64,000 nucleotides of DNA from JAIVJZ01 sp035645695 (lineage in GTDB: Bacteria > Acidobacteriota > Blastocatellia > Pyrinomonadales > Pyrinomonadaceae), in assembly GCA_035645695.1 (NCBI GenBank), contig DASQMC010000070.1, forward strand, positions 124,001-188,000, read 5' to 3'. Of this stretch, positions 8,601-16,932 are shown one piece after another. Under the pieces are notes generated by a model. It saw only the letters and a program-made list of their open reading frames with translations, was not told the origin of the DNA and ran no database searches. The translations under genes were made by a program, and so were the position numbers. Within the stretch, counting starts at the first letter, position 1. Each line of letters begins with the position of its first letter.

Positions 8601-10666
8601 ACGCGCGCTTCCGCGCCGGGCGCGTCACGGCCAAAGGCACGATTGACACCGAGACGCAGGCGTTCGATTTGCAGGCTCAGGGCGCGGGCGTGAATCTGGG
8701 CGTGCTCGCGGGACTTGGCGGCGGTGGCGGCGGCGCGCCGCAAATTTCCGGCACGGCCGATTTCAACGCCACCGCGACGGGCGTGTTCAGCGACCCGCGC
8801 AGTTTCAACGTGCAGATCGACGGGCAGGGGCGCGACGTGTTGATCAACGGGCAGAGCGCGGGCACGCTCGCGCTCGTCGGGCGCACAGAGAACCGTAAGT
8901 TCAACCTGCAACTGACGACCGGCATCCTCGGCCAGCCGCAAGTCGTCAACGCCACGGTCGATCTCGCCAGCGAAGGCTTGACGACGACCGTCGAAACCGC
9001 CCTCACGAATCAGGATTTGACCCAGCTATTCGCCACGCTCCTGCCGAACTCGAACGTGCGCGTGACGGGACGCGCCACCGGCACGCTCCGCGCGACGGGC
9101 GAACTGTTCGGCGAAAACGCAGAGGGCGAGCGCGCTTTCTCCGCGAGCGGCCTGCGCGGCACGGCGCAGTTCACGCAGTTGGTCTTTCAGATCGCCGACG
9201 TGCAACTCGTCGCCACCGATCCGCTCATCGTGCAGTTTTCGCCGAACGAGATCGTCTTCGACAAGACGCAGTTCACGGGGCCGGGCACGAACATCGTCTT
9301 CGGCGGTTCGGCCGCGCTCGGCGCAGGCGGGCGGCAGAATTTCACCGTCGTCGGCGATCTCAACCTGCGCGTTTTGAACGGCGTCTCGCCCGACATCTTC
9401 CTCGCGGGCACGTCGCATCTGGAGGTGCGTGTCACCGGGTCGTTTGAAGACCCGCGCCTGACGGGCACGGCATCGCTGGCGGGCGCGTCATTCTCGACGC
9501 TCCTGACCGAGGAACGCCTCACCGTGCAGAGCATCAACGGGAGCGTGCGCTTCACGGCCAACCGCGCGCAGATCGACTCTCTGACGGGCACGCTCGGCGG
9601 CGGCCGTGTCAACGTGACGGGCGGCGCGCTTCTGGCCGGGTTCTCGCCGACGGATTTCCGCTTCAACGTGCGCGCCGAGAACGTCACCGTGCCGCTGCCG
9701 CAGGACATACGCGCCACCGCCGACGCCAATCTCATCCTGCAAGGCAGGGCGCAGGCGCAGTTGCTCTCGCTCTCCGGCCTCGTCAATTTGCGCCGCGCCG
9801 AGTACACCGAAGACATCGAACTCGCGGATTTCATCAACCGACGCCGCGAGGCTACCATCAGCGAGGGAGGCGGCGGCGACGGCAGCGGCGGCTTCGGCGC
9901 GAACCTCCGTCTCGACCTGCGCGTCGAAGGCCGCGACGCACTCGTCGTGCGCAATAATCTGGCCGACATCGTCGGCTCGGTCAACTTGCAGGTGCGCGGT
10001 TCGGTCGAAGAGCCGATCATCGGCGGTCGCGTCACGGTCTCGCGCGGCACGCTCAACTTCCGCAACGACCGCTACGAACTGACGCGCGCCTACATCGATC
10101 TGCCCGCGCGCGTCGATGCCGACCCGGTTCTGAACATTCAGGCCGAAGCCGAGATCAAGGGCTATCGCGTCATCGTGAGTTTGACCGGGCCGCTCTCTTC
10201 GCCGAACGCCGTCGTCAGAAGCGACCCGGCGCTCCCGCAATCGGATGTCGTCGCGCTGATCACGACGGGCGACCTGAACCGCAGCGAGGAAGGCGGCGCG
10301 ACGCTGGCGCAGACCGGCTTCGGCACGGCGACGAGTTTGTTGACCGACACGCTCATCAACAACCCCGTGCAGAAGGCCACGGACAAGCTGTTCGGCCTGA
10401 ACCGCTTCGAGATCGACCCGCTGATCGCCGGTCGGGGCGGCGCGAGTCCGACGGCGCGCCTCACCGTCGGCCGTCAGATCAACCGCAATCTGAGCCTCAC
10501 GTATTCGACCAACGTGACGACGGATCAGAATCAAGTGCTCGCGCTCGAATACCGCGTCTCGGATAGGCTCTCGTTCATCGCGCAATACGAGCAGGGCGCG
10601 ACCAACACGCTGCGCTCGGCGGGCGACAATTTCAGTTTCGAGATTCGCTTCAGGAAGAGATTTTGA
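5645..10666 (+). CDS. tamB: TamB / DUF490 family translocation and assembly module protein
   Basis: A very long (1673-residue) envelope protein. TamB/AsmA-like proteins form a hydrophobic groove spanning the periplasm, working with an Omp85 protein and in phospholipid transport. The N terminus is a charged, Pro/Ala-rich cytoplasmic stretch, then one membrane segment at about residues 74-96 (VAIVALVAIIAVLAFLFY), then repetitive beta-rich sequence full of Gly, Asn and Ala. The last 300 or so residues match the TamB_C domain, including GGRVTVSRGTLNFRNDRYEL, and the protein ends in Phe. The next gene is a BamA/TamA-family barrel, as in many TAM loci. No Shine-Dalgarno is visible; a repeat arm precedes the ATG. 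Confidence 0.92.
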   Translation: MPVDDRDERSTGSSPETDEAAPRPPQSDEGIAAGEGASASGGAAGAGEPPPDAATPAERRRRHRYVNRRNATIATVAIVALVAIIAVLAFLFYRTGRVDDLIARQIVSTLKEYNIRAEIKEFHTKFGPRTVEIQGLDLYDGTTGERLGRVERILATIRIEDMFALNLRRNINLESLQIEGLEAWVKFDAEGMSNFRNIRLPPPAENQRINFSYATARIELRNGVVHYGDERHEIAGEAKNLRAIIEPDLPDAPAESRMNRVWVVLSDSTFTYDGRPVDKIDIEARLRLNQTRAEIQELTLRSPVAEARLEGTMDDWRNLRYQMKVTSSVDLTQISNTLQTATPLRGAGRFEGTIAGEGDKFQVDGQIQSDALAAGNIRLKGLNATARGTALGLENYEAQGRAVAEMLTAGDFTLNLIQIRGGVMGTGSDFRFLGDLRAAAARSGATSIANLILSDAAAEYRDGRLSGTLPRVAAGNIKTPDVTVAGAQAADVRFNASEDGKEFTGSAANASAGALTANGARVGGITASGITATGQNGVTNILARSVVVRGAQAAGATLGQINVAGVRLSIQDNGRVQGSSGDINAGTIAFRNGAQAGRAENVRLARPAFVLEPSGRYRASADLSLGGGVLGDIALGAARSSVVATNSEIQLNNFTAEALNGRASGNAVISTARNGASRVNAAFEGLDVGGLLAVLTGRAVPIAGAATGTVNLSMPGTNFEAASGTLNAEFAGETGNDANGRTPLTGELALVANRGLFRLDRANLRTGASELTASGDFSFKGDSNLAVSLASSDAAELQRVLVASNLIPALEESLTTYGVGLAGRLEFDGTIRGPLDAPAVNGRAALATLLVNGRDLGALTASVETTATEVRVPDGRLTQREGGNAQFALVYPLDGSNNGSLEATLERIDIGSLMAALPGSGASSFNSQLATVGPTSGRVSVRGIPAALSGSADVRSGPGQLNGEPFDEIVAKATFSGTTVTLENLDARFRAGRVTAKGTIDTETQAFDLQAQGAGVNLGVLAGLGGGGGGAPQISGTADFNATATGVFSDPRSFNVQIDGQGRDVLINGQSAGTLALVGRTENRKFNLQLTTGILGQPQVVNATVDLASEGLTTTVETALTNQDLTQLFATLLPNSNVRVTGRATGTLRATGELFGENAEGERAFSASGLRGTAQFTQLVFQIADVQLVATDPLIVQFSPNEIVFDKTQFTGPGTNIVFGGSAALGAGGRQNFTVVGDLNLRVLNGVSPDIFLAGTSHLEVRVTGSFEDPRLTGTASLAGASFSTLLTEERLTVQSINGSVRFTANRAQIDSLTGTLGGGRVNVTGGALLAGFSPTDFRFNVRAENVTVPLPQDIRATADANLILQGRAQAQLLSLSGLVNLRRAEYTEDIELADFINRRREATISEGGGGDGSGGFGANLRLDLRVEGRDALVVRNNLADIVGSVNLQVRGSVEEPIIGGRVTVSRGTLNFRNDRYELTRAYIDLPARVDADPVLNIQAEAEIKGYRVIVSLTGPLSSPNAVVRSDPALPQSDVVALITTGDLNRSEEGGATLAQTGFGTATSLLTDTLINNPVQKATDKLFGLNRFEIDPLIAGRGGASPTARLTVGRQINRNLSLTYSTNVTTDQNQVLALEYRVSDRLSFIAQYEQGATNTLRSAGDNFSFEIRFRKRF

Positions 10667-10670
10667 ACAA

Positions 10671-10811
10671 CCGTCAGTTGTCCGTAGTCAGTTGTCCGTT
10701 GTTCGTGACTTTGTAAGCGGCGGGCTGAAGATGAAAGTTTCAACTTAAGTGAGAGTAAAACAACTGACAACTGACTACGGACAACTGACAACTAACACGG
10801 AACAACGGACA
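10671..10811 (+). repeat. two-armed tandem repeat hairpin, CAGTTGTCCG word
   Basis: The left arm (10671-10706) carries CAGTTGTCCGTAGTCAGTTG and related copies. The right arm (10759-10811) carries the reverse complement, CAACTGACAACTGACTACGG, and further copies. The loop is about 52 bases. It fills the gap between tamB and the barrel gene, and its right arm ends five bases before the GTG start of the latter. Confidence 0.85.
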
Positions 10812-10816
10812 AATTA

Positions 10817-13800
10817 GTGCTTCAACGTTTTTTTATCCTCGTCTTTCTTCTGCTCGTCGCGTGCGGCGGGCGTGTGAGCGGTGCGTCTTTCGTTGAGGGC
10901 GTCACCGATTTGAGCCGTTACGAGGGGCGCACGGTCGCCTCGGTCGAAGTGGTGTATGAGGGCGCGGCGCGCAACGCGACGGGCGAGGGCGAGTTGCGGC
11001 AGTTGTTGACGGTTGCGCCGAACACGCCCTTCTCGGCCGTGCGCGTGCGCGAATCTCTACAGGCGTTGTTCGATTCGGGGCGCGTGGAGAACGCGCGCGT
11101 GGAAACCACGGAGGCGCGTGTTGCGCCGGGCGTGGGCGGCGAAGCCGTGCCGCTGGCCTTGCGCTTCGTCGTCAGGCCGCAGGTGCGCGTCACGGACGTG
11201 CGGCTCGACCTCGTGGGTGCCGCGCCCGATGCGCCCGTCACGGCCGACGAGTTGCGCGCACGTCTCAACCTGCTCGACCCCGGAGCGCGCGTCTCCGACC
11301 AGGCGTTGCGCGCCGGGGCTGACGCCATACAGGTTTACCTGCGCGACCGCGGCTTCTTCCGCGCCGAAGTGACGTTCGCGCGCACGCTCGACGCGGCGGG
11401 CACGGGCGCGGTCGTCGCCTACACGGTCAACCCCGGCGAGCAGGCGCGCGTCGAGAGTTTCAATATCCGGATCAACGGCTTCGACCCGGCAGCGGTGCGC
11501 CCGGAATTGCGGCTCGCGAACGGCGCGCCGTTCACGCGCACCGCGCTCGGCGAAGACGTGGGGCGCATCCGCCGCGCGATCATGGAACAGGGCTTTCTCG
11601 CGCCCCAGCTCGGTGAAGCGCAGACGATCATCGATTCGACGCGCAACGTGATCACTGTGAACCTCGCGGGCGGCATCGGCCCGCGCGTCAACGTGGACGT
11701 GACCGGATTCGAGGTGGCCGACAAGAAGCGCGAGGAACTGCTGCCCGTCCGGCGCGAGGGCAGCATCGATCAGGCGGCCATCACCGAGGGCGAGCGGCGA
11801 CTCGAAAATCACCTTCAACAGCAGGGCTACTTCTTCGCCGACGTGACCTCGACCTGCGCCGTTGACCGCCCCGCGCCGCCCGCCTCGACGACGGGCGCGG
11901 CCACCTCGCCCGATGCCAACAATACGAACACAACCGCGACAGTAAATCCCGGCACGGCCGCTCCGGCGCAGGCGAACACGAACGCGGCCGCGCCCGCCGC
12001 CACAACCCCCGCCGGAACATCGGCCGCGACCGCGAACCCGAACGCCGTAACTCCCCCGGCCGAGGCTGCCGGGAACGCCAACATCGTTACGTCCGATCCT
12101 CTGGCGCAGGCAATCGTCGCCCCGCCGGACGCGTCGGGCGCGTGCGACAATTTGAACGCGCGCGAGTTGAGCGGCCGCACCGTCAATATCAACTACACGG
12201 TCGAACTCGGTCGCCGCTTCCGCCTCTCGGATATTCGCATCGAGGGCACGGAGAAACTGACTTACGACGACCTCGCCGAAGAACTGCGATCCGAACCCGC
12301 CAGCGGCATCCTCGGCATCATCCCGTTTCTCGGCTCGCGGCGCGGCTACACGAGCCGCGAGTTGCTGGTGCGCGACCGGCGGACGATCGAGGCGCGTATG
12401 CGTGATATGGGCTATCGCCGGGCGGCGGTCGAAGTTCGCCAGGGCGTCGCCATCGACAGCGAGGATTTGATCATCACGTTCGCCGTCACCGAAGGCCCCC
12501 TGACGCGCGTGGCCGGTCTGGACTTTCGCGGCAACCAGCTTTACACCACCGAACGCCTGCGCGAGGAGCCGTGCCGCGCCGCCGCCTTCCGCGTCGAACC
12601 CTGCACCATCGTCGAAGGGCCGTTCGCGCGCACGCTCGCCCGCGCCGACGGCGAGCGCATACGCAATCTCTACGCGCGCAACGGCTACATAGACGCCGAG
12701 GTGCGCGTGGACATCGTCGAACTTCCCCGGCGCGGCGACGACGAACAGGTGCGGCTCGTCTACAACGTCACGGAGGGCGGCAAGGTCTTCATCAACCGCA
12801 TCATCATCAACGGCAACGAAGCCACCGCGCCCGACGCAGGTATGCGCACGAAGCGCGAGGCCATCCTCGAAGCCATCCCGCTCAGAGAGGGCGAGGTCTT
12901 GCGCTCAGACCGCCTGGCCGAAGCCGAGCGCGTGCTCTACGAGACGAACGCATTCCGCCAGGTCATCATCCGCACGGAGGCGGCGGGCGAGACGGCCGCG
13001 GGCTTCCGCCGCCGCGACGTGATCATAGACCTCGAAGAACTCAAGCCGCGCCGCATGGACTACGGCGGCGGCTACTCGACCGACAGCGGCCCCCTCGGCC
13101 TCTTCGAACTGCGCAACAACAACCTCTTCGGCCAATTGCGTCAGGGCGCGCTGCGCACGCGCGCCAGCCGCCGCCAGCAACTCCTGCGCCTCGAATACTT
13201 CGATCCGCGCTTTCGCACCTACGCCCGTCAAAGGTTCTCGCCGCTCACCGTCTCGGCGCAATACCAGCGCGACGTTAACGTCACGCGCTTCTTCCGCTCG
13301 ACCATCGACCGCGGCAATTTCGGCGTCGTCCAACGGCTCGACGAGGAAGGCCGTCCCATCGACGAGTTCGGCGAGCGCACGGGCGAGCCGACCATCAACC
13401 GCTTCACCTTCAATATCGAGACGCAGCGCGTTATCGAGCAGCGCACGCGCACGATCCTCTTCCTGCGCTACAACTACGAGGACGTGCGCCTCTTCAACAT
13501 CCAGAGCCTGCTCGTCGCGCCGATCCTGAGACCCGACAAGGCCGTGCGCCTCTCTCGCTTCGGCGCAACCTTCACGCGCGACACGCGCGACCGACAGTTC
13601 GACCCCTCGCGCGGCCAGTTTCTCACCGTTGACTACGCCGTCGCCATCAAACAACTCGGCGGCAATCTCTCCTTCACGAAGCTGCTCGCCACTTACCGCC
13701 GCTATTTCCGTTTCGGCGGCCCCCCCGACACTCTGCAACTTCCCGGTGAGCGCGGCGGCATACTCGGCGGCTTGCAGAGCCGCGTGCGCGGCACGATCTT

Positions 13801-14440
13801 CGCCGTCAATCTCAACCTCGGCGTCGCCAGCCTCTTCAACCCGACCGACCGCAACGGCGACGGCGTGATCGACGACGTTGACCAGACCCTCCCCATCAGC
13901 GAAAGATTCTTTACCGGCGGCTCGACGACGCTGCGCGGCTTCGCCTTCGAGGAGGCCGGCCCGCGTCTCGCCGTCTGCCCCACGGGGTCGGACGCCGGCA
14001 GCCAGATCAACGTCCGGAATTGCACGGGCGGCGTCTTCCGCAACTCGAACGGCGACCCCGTCACGCTCAACCCCTTCACCGTGCCCGTCGGCGGCAACGC
14101 GATGGCGGTCATGAATCTCGAAGCGCGCGTGCCGCTCACCAAAACTTTTCAGATCGTGCCGTTCTACGACGGCGGCAACGTCTTTCGCCGTATCGGCGAC
14201 ATCTTCGGCCGCAACGACCGCCGCCCCGACGACACCATCAACACGCGCAACCTGCGCGTCCAGTGGACGCACACCGTCGGTCTCGGCCTGCGCTTCCGCA
14301 CGCCCGTCGGCGCGCTCGGCGTAGATTACGGCTTCCTCGTCAACCCCCCCGAATTTGAACTGCCGCAGTTCGCCGGGCCGCCCGCGATTGTGCGCCTGCG
14401 CCGCGCGCAGTTGCACTTCCGCTTCGGGCAGGCGTTCTAG
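10817..14440 (+). CDS. BamA/TamA (Omp85) family outer-membrane assembly protein
   Basis: A 1207-residue outer-membrane protein with an N-terminal signal, several POTRA-type repeats across about residues 30-700, and a C-terminal bacterial surface antigen barrel from about residue 740, ending in the aromatic signature FRFGQAF. Residues 352-440 form an Ala/Thr/Asn/Pro linker rich in tokens like NTNTTATVNPG, splitting the POTRA region. The N terminus reads FLLLVAC at Cys16, which fits a lipobox, although cleavage after VSGA is also possible. The start is GTG. It probably partners TamB encoded just upstream, or is the cell's BamA; I cannot tell which from sequence alone. Confidence 0.93.
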   Translation: MLQRFFILVFLLLVACGGRVSGASFVEGVTDLSRYEGRTVASVEVVYEGAARNATGEGELRQLLTVAPNTPFSAVRVRESLQALFDSGRVENARVETTEARVAPGVGGEAVPLALRFVVRPQVRVTDVRLDLVGAAPDAPVTADELRARLNLLDPGARVSDQALRAGADAIQVYLRDRGFFRAEVTFARTLDAAGTGAVVAYTVNPGEQARVESFNIRINGFDPAAVRPELRLANGAPFTRTALGEDVGRIRRAIMEQGFLAPQLGEAQTIIDSTRNVITVNLAGGIGPRVNVDVTGFEVADKKREELLPVRREGSIDQAAITEGERRLENHLQQQGYFFADVTSTCAVDRPAPPASTTGAATSPDANNTNTTATVNPGTAAPAQANTNAAAPAATTPAGTSAATANPNAVTPPAEAAGNANIVTSDPLAQAIVAPPDASGACDNLNARELSGRTVNINYTVELGRRFRLSDIRIEGTEKLTYDDLAEELRSEPASGILGIIPFLGSRRGYTSRELLVRDRRTIEARMRDMGYRRAAVEVRQGVAIDSEDLIITFAVTEGPLTRVAGLDFRGNQLYTTERLREEPCRAAAFRVEPCTIVEGPFARTLARADGERIRNLYARNGYIDAEVRVDIVELPRRGDDEQVRLVYNVTEGGKVFINRIIINGNEATAPDAGMRTKREAILEAIPLREGEVLRSDRLAEAERVLYETNAFRQVIIRTEAAGETAAGFRRRDVIIDLEELKPRRMDYGGGYSTDSGPLGLFELRNNNLFGQLRQGALRTRASRRQQLLRLEYFDPRFRTYARQRFSPLTVSAQYQRDVNVTRFFRSTIDRGNFGVVQRLDEEGRPIDEFGERTGEPTINRFTFNIETQRVIEQRTRTILFLRYNYEDVRLFNIQSLLVAPILRPDKAVRLSRFGATFTRDTRDRQFDPSRGQFLTVDYAVAIKQLGGNLSFTKLLATYRRYFRFGGPPDTLQLPGERGGILGGLQSRVRGTIFAVNLNLGVASLFNPTDRNGDGVIDDVDQTLPISERFFTGGSTTLRGFAFEEAGPRLAVCPTGSDAGSQINVRNCTGGVFRNSNGDPVTLNPFTVPVGGNAMAVMNLEARVPLTKTFQIVPFYDGGNVFRRIGDIFGRNDRRPDDTINTRNLRVQWTHTVGLGLRFRTPVGALGVDYGFLVNPPEFELPQFAGPPAIVRLRRAQLHFRFGQAF

Positions 14441-14445
14441 GCGTT

Positions 14446-14601
14446 GGGGAAAAGGGAAAGGGGGAAGGGGTAAAGGTGATGTTGAAGGAACAAGGTGCAA
14501 TGAAAGGGCTCAGGATGCGAACGCATAAAAAGTTCGGGAAGCAGGCGCGCATCCTGCTGCTCGCCCTTACCCTTTACCCTTTTCCCCTTACCCTTTTCCC
14601 C
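14446..14601 (+). repeat. two-armed repeat, GGGTAAAGG word, right arm inside a CDS
   Basis: The left arm (14446-14476) is tandem purine words such as GGGGAAAAGGGAAAG just after the barrel gene. The right arm (14564-14601) is its complement, CCCTTACCCTTTACCC and further copies. The right arm lies in the next coding sequence and is translated as LTLYPFPLTLFP, the hydrophobic core of a signal peptide. Confidence 0.85.
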
Positions 14602-15204
14602 GCGCACGCTTCGGCGCAGGAAGTTGTTGATCGGTGGGTGGCGACGATCAATAACCGCGAGTTGATCACTTACACTGACTTGCTCTGGCAGTTGGCCTTG
14701 CAACCCGACACGCCCATTGATCAACCTCGCTCCGAGGATTTGCAGCGCGTCCTCAATCTCCTGATCGACCAGAGGCTCATCTCGCAGGAGGCCGGGAAAC
14801 TTCCCACCATCACGCCCTCCGACGCCGATGTCGATAAGGCTACAAACGAACTCGTTAAACGCTTTCCCTCGCAGGCGGCCTTTTACGAACGGCTCGCGCG
14901 CGTCGGCCTGACGGGCGAGGGCTTGCGCGAGATCGTCCGCCAGCGCGTAGAGATCGAAAACTATCTCAACTTCCGCTTCCGCTCCTTCACCATCATCTCC
15001 ACGGAAGAGATCGCCGCCTACTACCGCGACGTGTACGTGCCGCGCCACCGCCGCCAGTCGCCGGGGCGCATCGTCCCCACGCTCGAACAGGCCACCGCCG
15101 AGATCGAACGCACGCTCACAGAGGACAAGATCGAATCCGACACGGACGCCTTCCTCGAAGAGGCGCGCACCCGCGCCGAGATCGTCATCCTCAATCAGGT
15201 GTGA
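14500..15204 (+). CDS. SurA-like periplasmic chaperone (SurA_N domain, no PPIase domain)
   Basis: A predicted periplasmic protein. Residues 1 to about 40 form a signal peptide: a basic n-region (MRTHKKFGKQAR from the inner ATG at 14515), a hydrophobic core made by a repeat arm, and a cleavage site near AHASAQ. The rest resembles the N-terminal chaperone domain of SurA/PpiD, with INNRELITYTDLLWQLAL and a helix-rich IDQRLISQEAGK region. No parvulin domain is present. Start candidates are GTG 14476, ATG 14479, ATG 14500 and ATG 14515; the last has AAAGGG seven bases upstream. Its position after the barrel gene fits a role in outer-membrane protein folding. Confidence 0.8.
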   Translation: MKGLRMRTHKKFGKQARILLLALTLYPFPLTLFPAHASAQEVVDRWVATINNRELITYTDLLWQLALQPDTPIDQPRSEDLQRVLNLLIDQRLISQEAGKLPTITPSDADVDKATNELVKRFPSQAAFYERLARVGLTGEGLREIVRQRVEIENYLNFRFRSFTIISTEEIAAYYRDVYVPRHRRQSPGRIVPTLEQATAEIERTLTEDKIESDTDAFLEEARTRAEIVILNQV

Positions 15205-15210
15205 TAAAAA

Positions 15211-15292
15211 AGTGATGAGTGATGAGTAATGAGTGATGAGTAAAAACATTTTTCTTCAACTCATCACTCATTACCCATCACTCATCACTTCA
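15211..15292 (+). repeat. two-armed tandem repeat hairpin, GTGATGA word
   Basis: The left arm (15211-15242) reads AGTGATGAGTGATGAGTAAT and further GTGATGA units. The right arm (15259-15291) reads ACTCATCACTCATTACCCAT and ends in CATCACTTCAT. The loop is about 16 bases. It fills the gap between the SurA-like gene and the phospholipase gene, ending seven bases before the latter's ATG. Confidence 0.85.
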
Positions 15293-15298
15293 TAATTC

Positions 15299-16246
15299 AT
15301 GCGGCGCAAAAGTACAGAGCAACCTAAAAGATTGCGCGTGGGGCTGGCGTTATCGGGCGGCGCGGCGCGCGGCGCGGCGCACGTAGGCGTGTTGAAGGTG
15401 CTCGCGGAGGCGGGCGTCCGCATCGACTCGGTGGCGGGCACGTCGGCGGGCGCGCTCGTCGGCGGGGCGTTCGCCGCCGGGATGACCATACCGGAACTCG
15501 AACAGTTGGGGCGCGAGATGCGCTGGCGCAACTTCGGGCGGATGACGCTCTCGCGGCTCGGCGTGCAGTCGAACGCGCGCATGGAGGAGTACATCCGCGC
15601 GCGCTTTCCCGTCACACGCTTTGAAGAGATGCCGGTCGCTTTCGCCGCCGTCGCCACGGACTTACACACGGGTCAAGCAGTCGTCATGCGCGACGAGGGC
15701 GATGTGGCCTTCGCCATCCGCGCGAGTTGCGCCGTACCGGGCTGGTACGTACCCGTCACTGACTCCAGAGGGCGTCAACTCGTAGATGGCGGACTCGTCG
15801 CTAATTTGCCCGCTGCGGCGGCGCGCTCGCTCGACCCGGACATCGTGATCGCCGTGGACGTTAATTTCGAGGGCGCGAAATTTCTGGGGCCGCCGCAGTC
15901 GGCCATCGGCGTGCTATTTCAGTCGATAATGGTCGTGCAGCGCACGGTCTCGACGCACGAAGGGCGCAACGCTGACATCGTGATCCGCCCGAAGGTCGGC
16001 CATATACGCTGGGACGAGATGTCGCGCGCCGACGAACTGATCGCGGCGGGCGAAGAGGCCGCGCGCGACGCCCTCGCCGGAATCAAGTCGTTGCTTGCGC
16101 CACCCGCTGTAGAGCATCCCACATGGATACAACGCCTCCTCCACCGCCCGATTTCACCCGCGCGGGAGGAGCGTCGCACCGCAGCGCACGATGCGCGCCC
16201 CGCGCGCGCCTCCGAAGACGGCAAGCACCGCACGTCGCTGCCCTGA
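15299..16246 (+). CDS. patatin-like phospholipase family protein
   Basis: A predicted Ser-Asp dyad lipid acyl hydrolase of the RssA/patatin family, 315 residues. The oxyanion-hole motif SGGAARG is at residues 19-25, the nucleophile Ser49 lies in GTSAG, and the catalytic Asp163 in DGGLVANLP. There is no signal peptide, so it is probably cytoplasmic or membrane-associated. The C-terminal 50 residues are Arg/Ala/Pro-rich and not conserved-looking. The 240 bases after it hold no feature I can support until a small membrane ORF. Confidence 0.9.
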   Translation: MRRKSTEQPKRLRVGLALSGGAARGAAHVGVLKVLAEAGVRIDSVAGTSAGALVGGAFAAGMTIPELEQLGREMRWRNFGRMTLSRLGVQSNARMEEYIRARFPVTRFEEMPVAFAAVATDLHTGQAVVMRDEGDVAFAIRASCAVPGWYVPVTDSRGRQLVDGGLVANLPAAAARSLDPDIVIAVDVNFEGAKFLGPPQSAIGVLFQSIMVVQRTVSTHEGRNADIVIRPKVGHIRWDEMSRADELIAAGEEAARDALAGIKSLLAPPAVEHPTWIQRLLHRPISPAREERRTAAHDARPARASEDGKHRTSLP

Positions 16247-16488
16247 ACGAATCATTTCCAGACACCGCTCATCCCCGCGCCTTTCCCGTCGATGTATCGA
16301 AAAACGACGCAAGCCTCTTTCGTCTAACCCGTCACGCCTCCCCCAAGTCTCCGCCTCAAACTTCTAAACTCTTTGCAAAGCGGAGCATACCCGGCCGCGC
16401 CCGCGCGCGGGCGGCCTTGTTTTGCCTGCTGGCACAAACATTGCTCAACAGCGATGACGGGAGATTTTACAAAAGAGGTGCAAGTGGC

Positions 16489-16668
16489 ATGAAGGAACTG
16501 GGAAATAATTTCGCGAAACTGGCCGCCATCATCATGTTTATGATCACGCTCGCCATCTCCACGGCAGCCCTGTCCCAGTGGGCAAGTCCCGACACGAGCA
16601 CGGACAGCGGCCGAACCGAGCAGGGCGACACGAACGCGCCCGCTCTAGCCGCATCCGCCACGCACTGA
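16489..16668 (+). CDS. small single-span membrane protein
   Basis: A 59-residue protein starting MKELGNNFAKLAAIIMFMIT, with a membrane segment at about residues 10-28 and a polar Thr/Asp-rich tail. AAAGAGGTG lies 11-19 bases upstream and could act as a ribosome binding site, which is why I start here. The same frame is open much further upstream, but that part is Arg/Pro-rich out-of-frame-looking sequence. Function unknown. Confidence 0.5.
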   Translation: MKELGNNFAKLAAIIMFMITLAISTAALSQWASPDTSTDSGRTEQGDTNAPALAASATH

Positions 16669-16809
16669 AGCAACCGCGCTCCCCGCGGACGGCGAACTCG
16701 TTCAAAGAATTCGCCGGCGATTAGTCGTTTACTCAACACATCACAAAGTCGCGCAACTCGACGGAACGGGCGGAAGCGTCCGAAACTGGGGGTACGTGTG
16801 TCTAAAATC

Positions 16810-16931
16810 GGTTTTCAGTTTTCAGTAATCAGTTTTCAGTAGTCGGTTGTTTGTGATTACCACACACCTTACCGGCAGATTGAATTGAACAACTGATTAC
16901 TGAAAACTGATTACTGAAAACTGAAAACTGT
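16810..16931 (+). repeat. two-armed tandem repeat hairpin, CAGTTTTCAGTAAT word
   Basis: The left arm (16810-16849) reads GTTTTCAGTTTTCAGTAATC and continues. The right arm (16889-16930) reads CAACTGATTACTGAAAACTG and continues. The loop is about 40 bases. The right arm ends two bases before the ATG of the penicillin-binding protein gene, with no Shine-Dalgarno between. The word is related to that at 1248-1353. Confidence 0.85.
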
Positions 16932-16932
16932 C

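Noticed and set aside
12905..14500. 531-codon open minus frame across the barrel gene
   Set aside because: Composition is that of an antisense shadow and it lacks any motif.
16123..16488. Upstream extension of the small membrane ORF
   Set aside because: Arg/Pro-rich sequence overlapping the patatin gene in another frame; the ATG at 16489 has a better upstream sequence.
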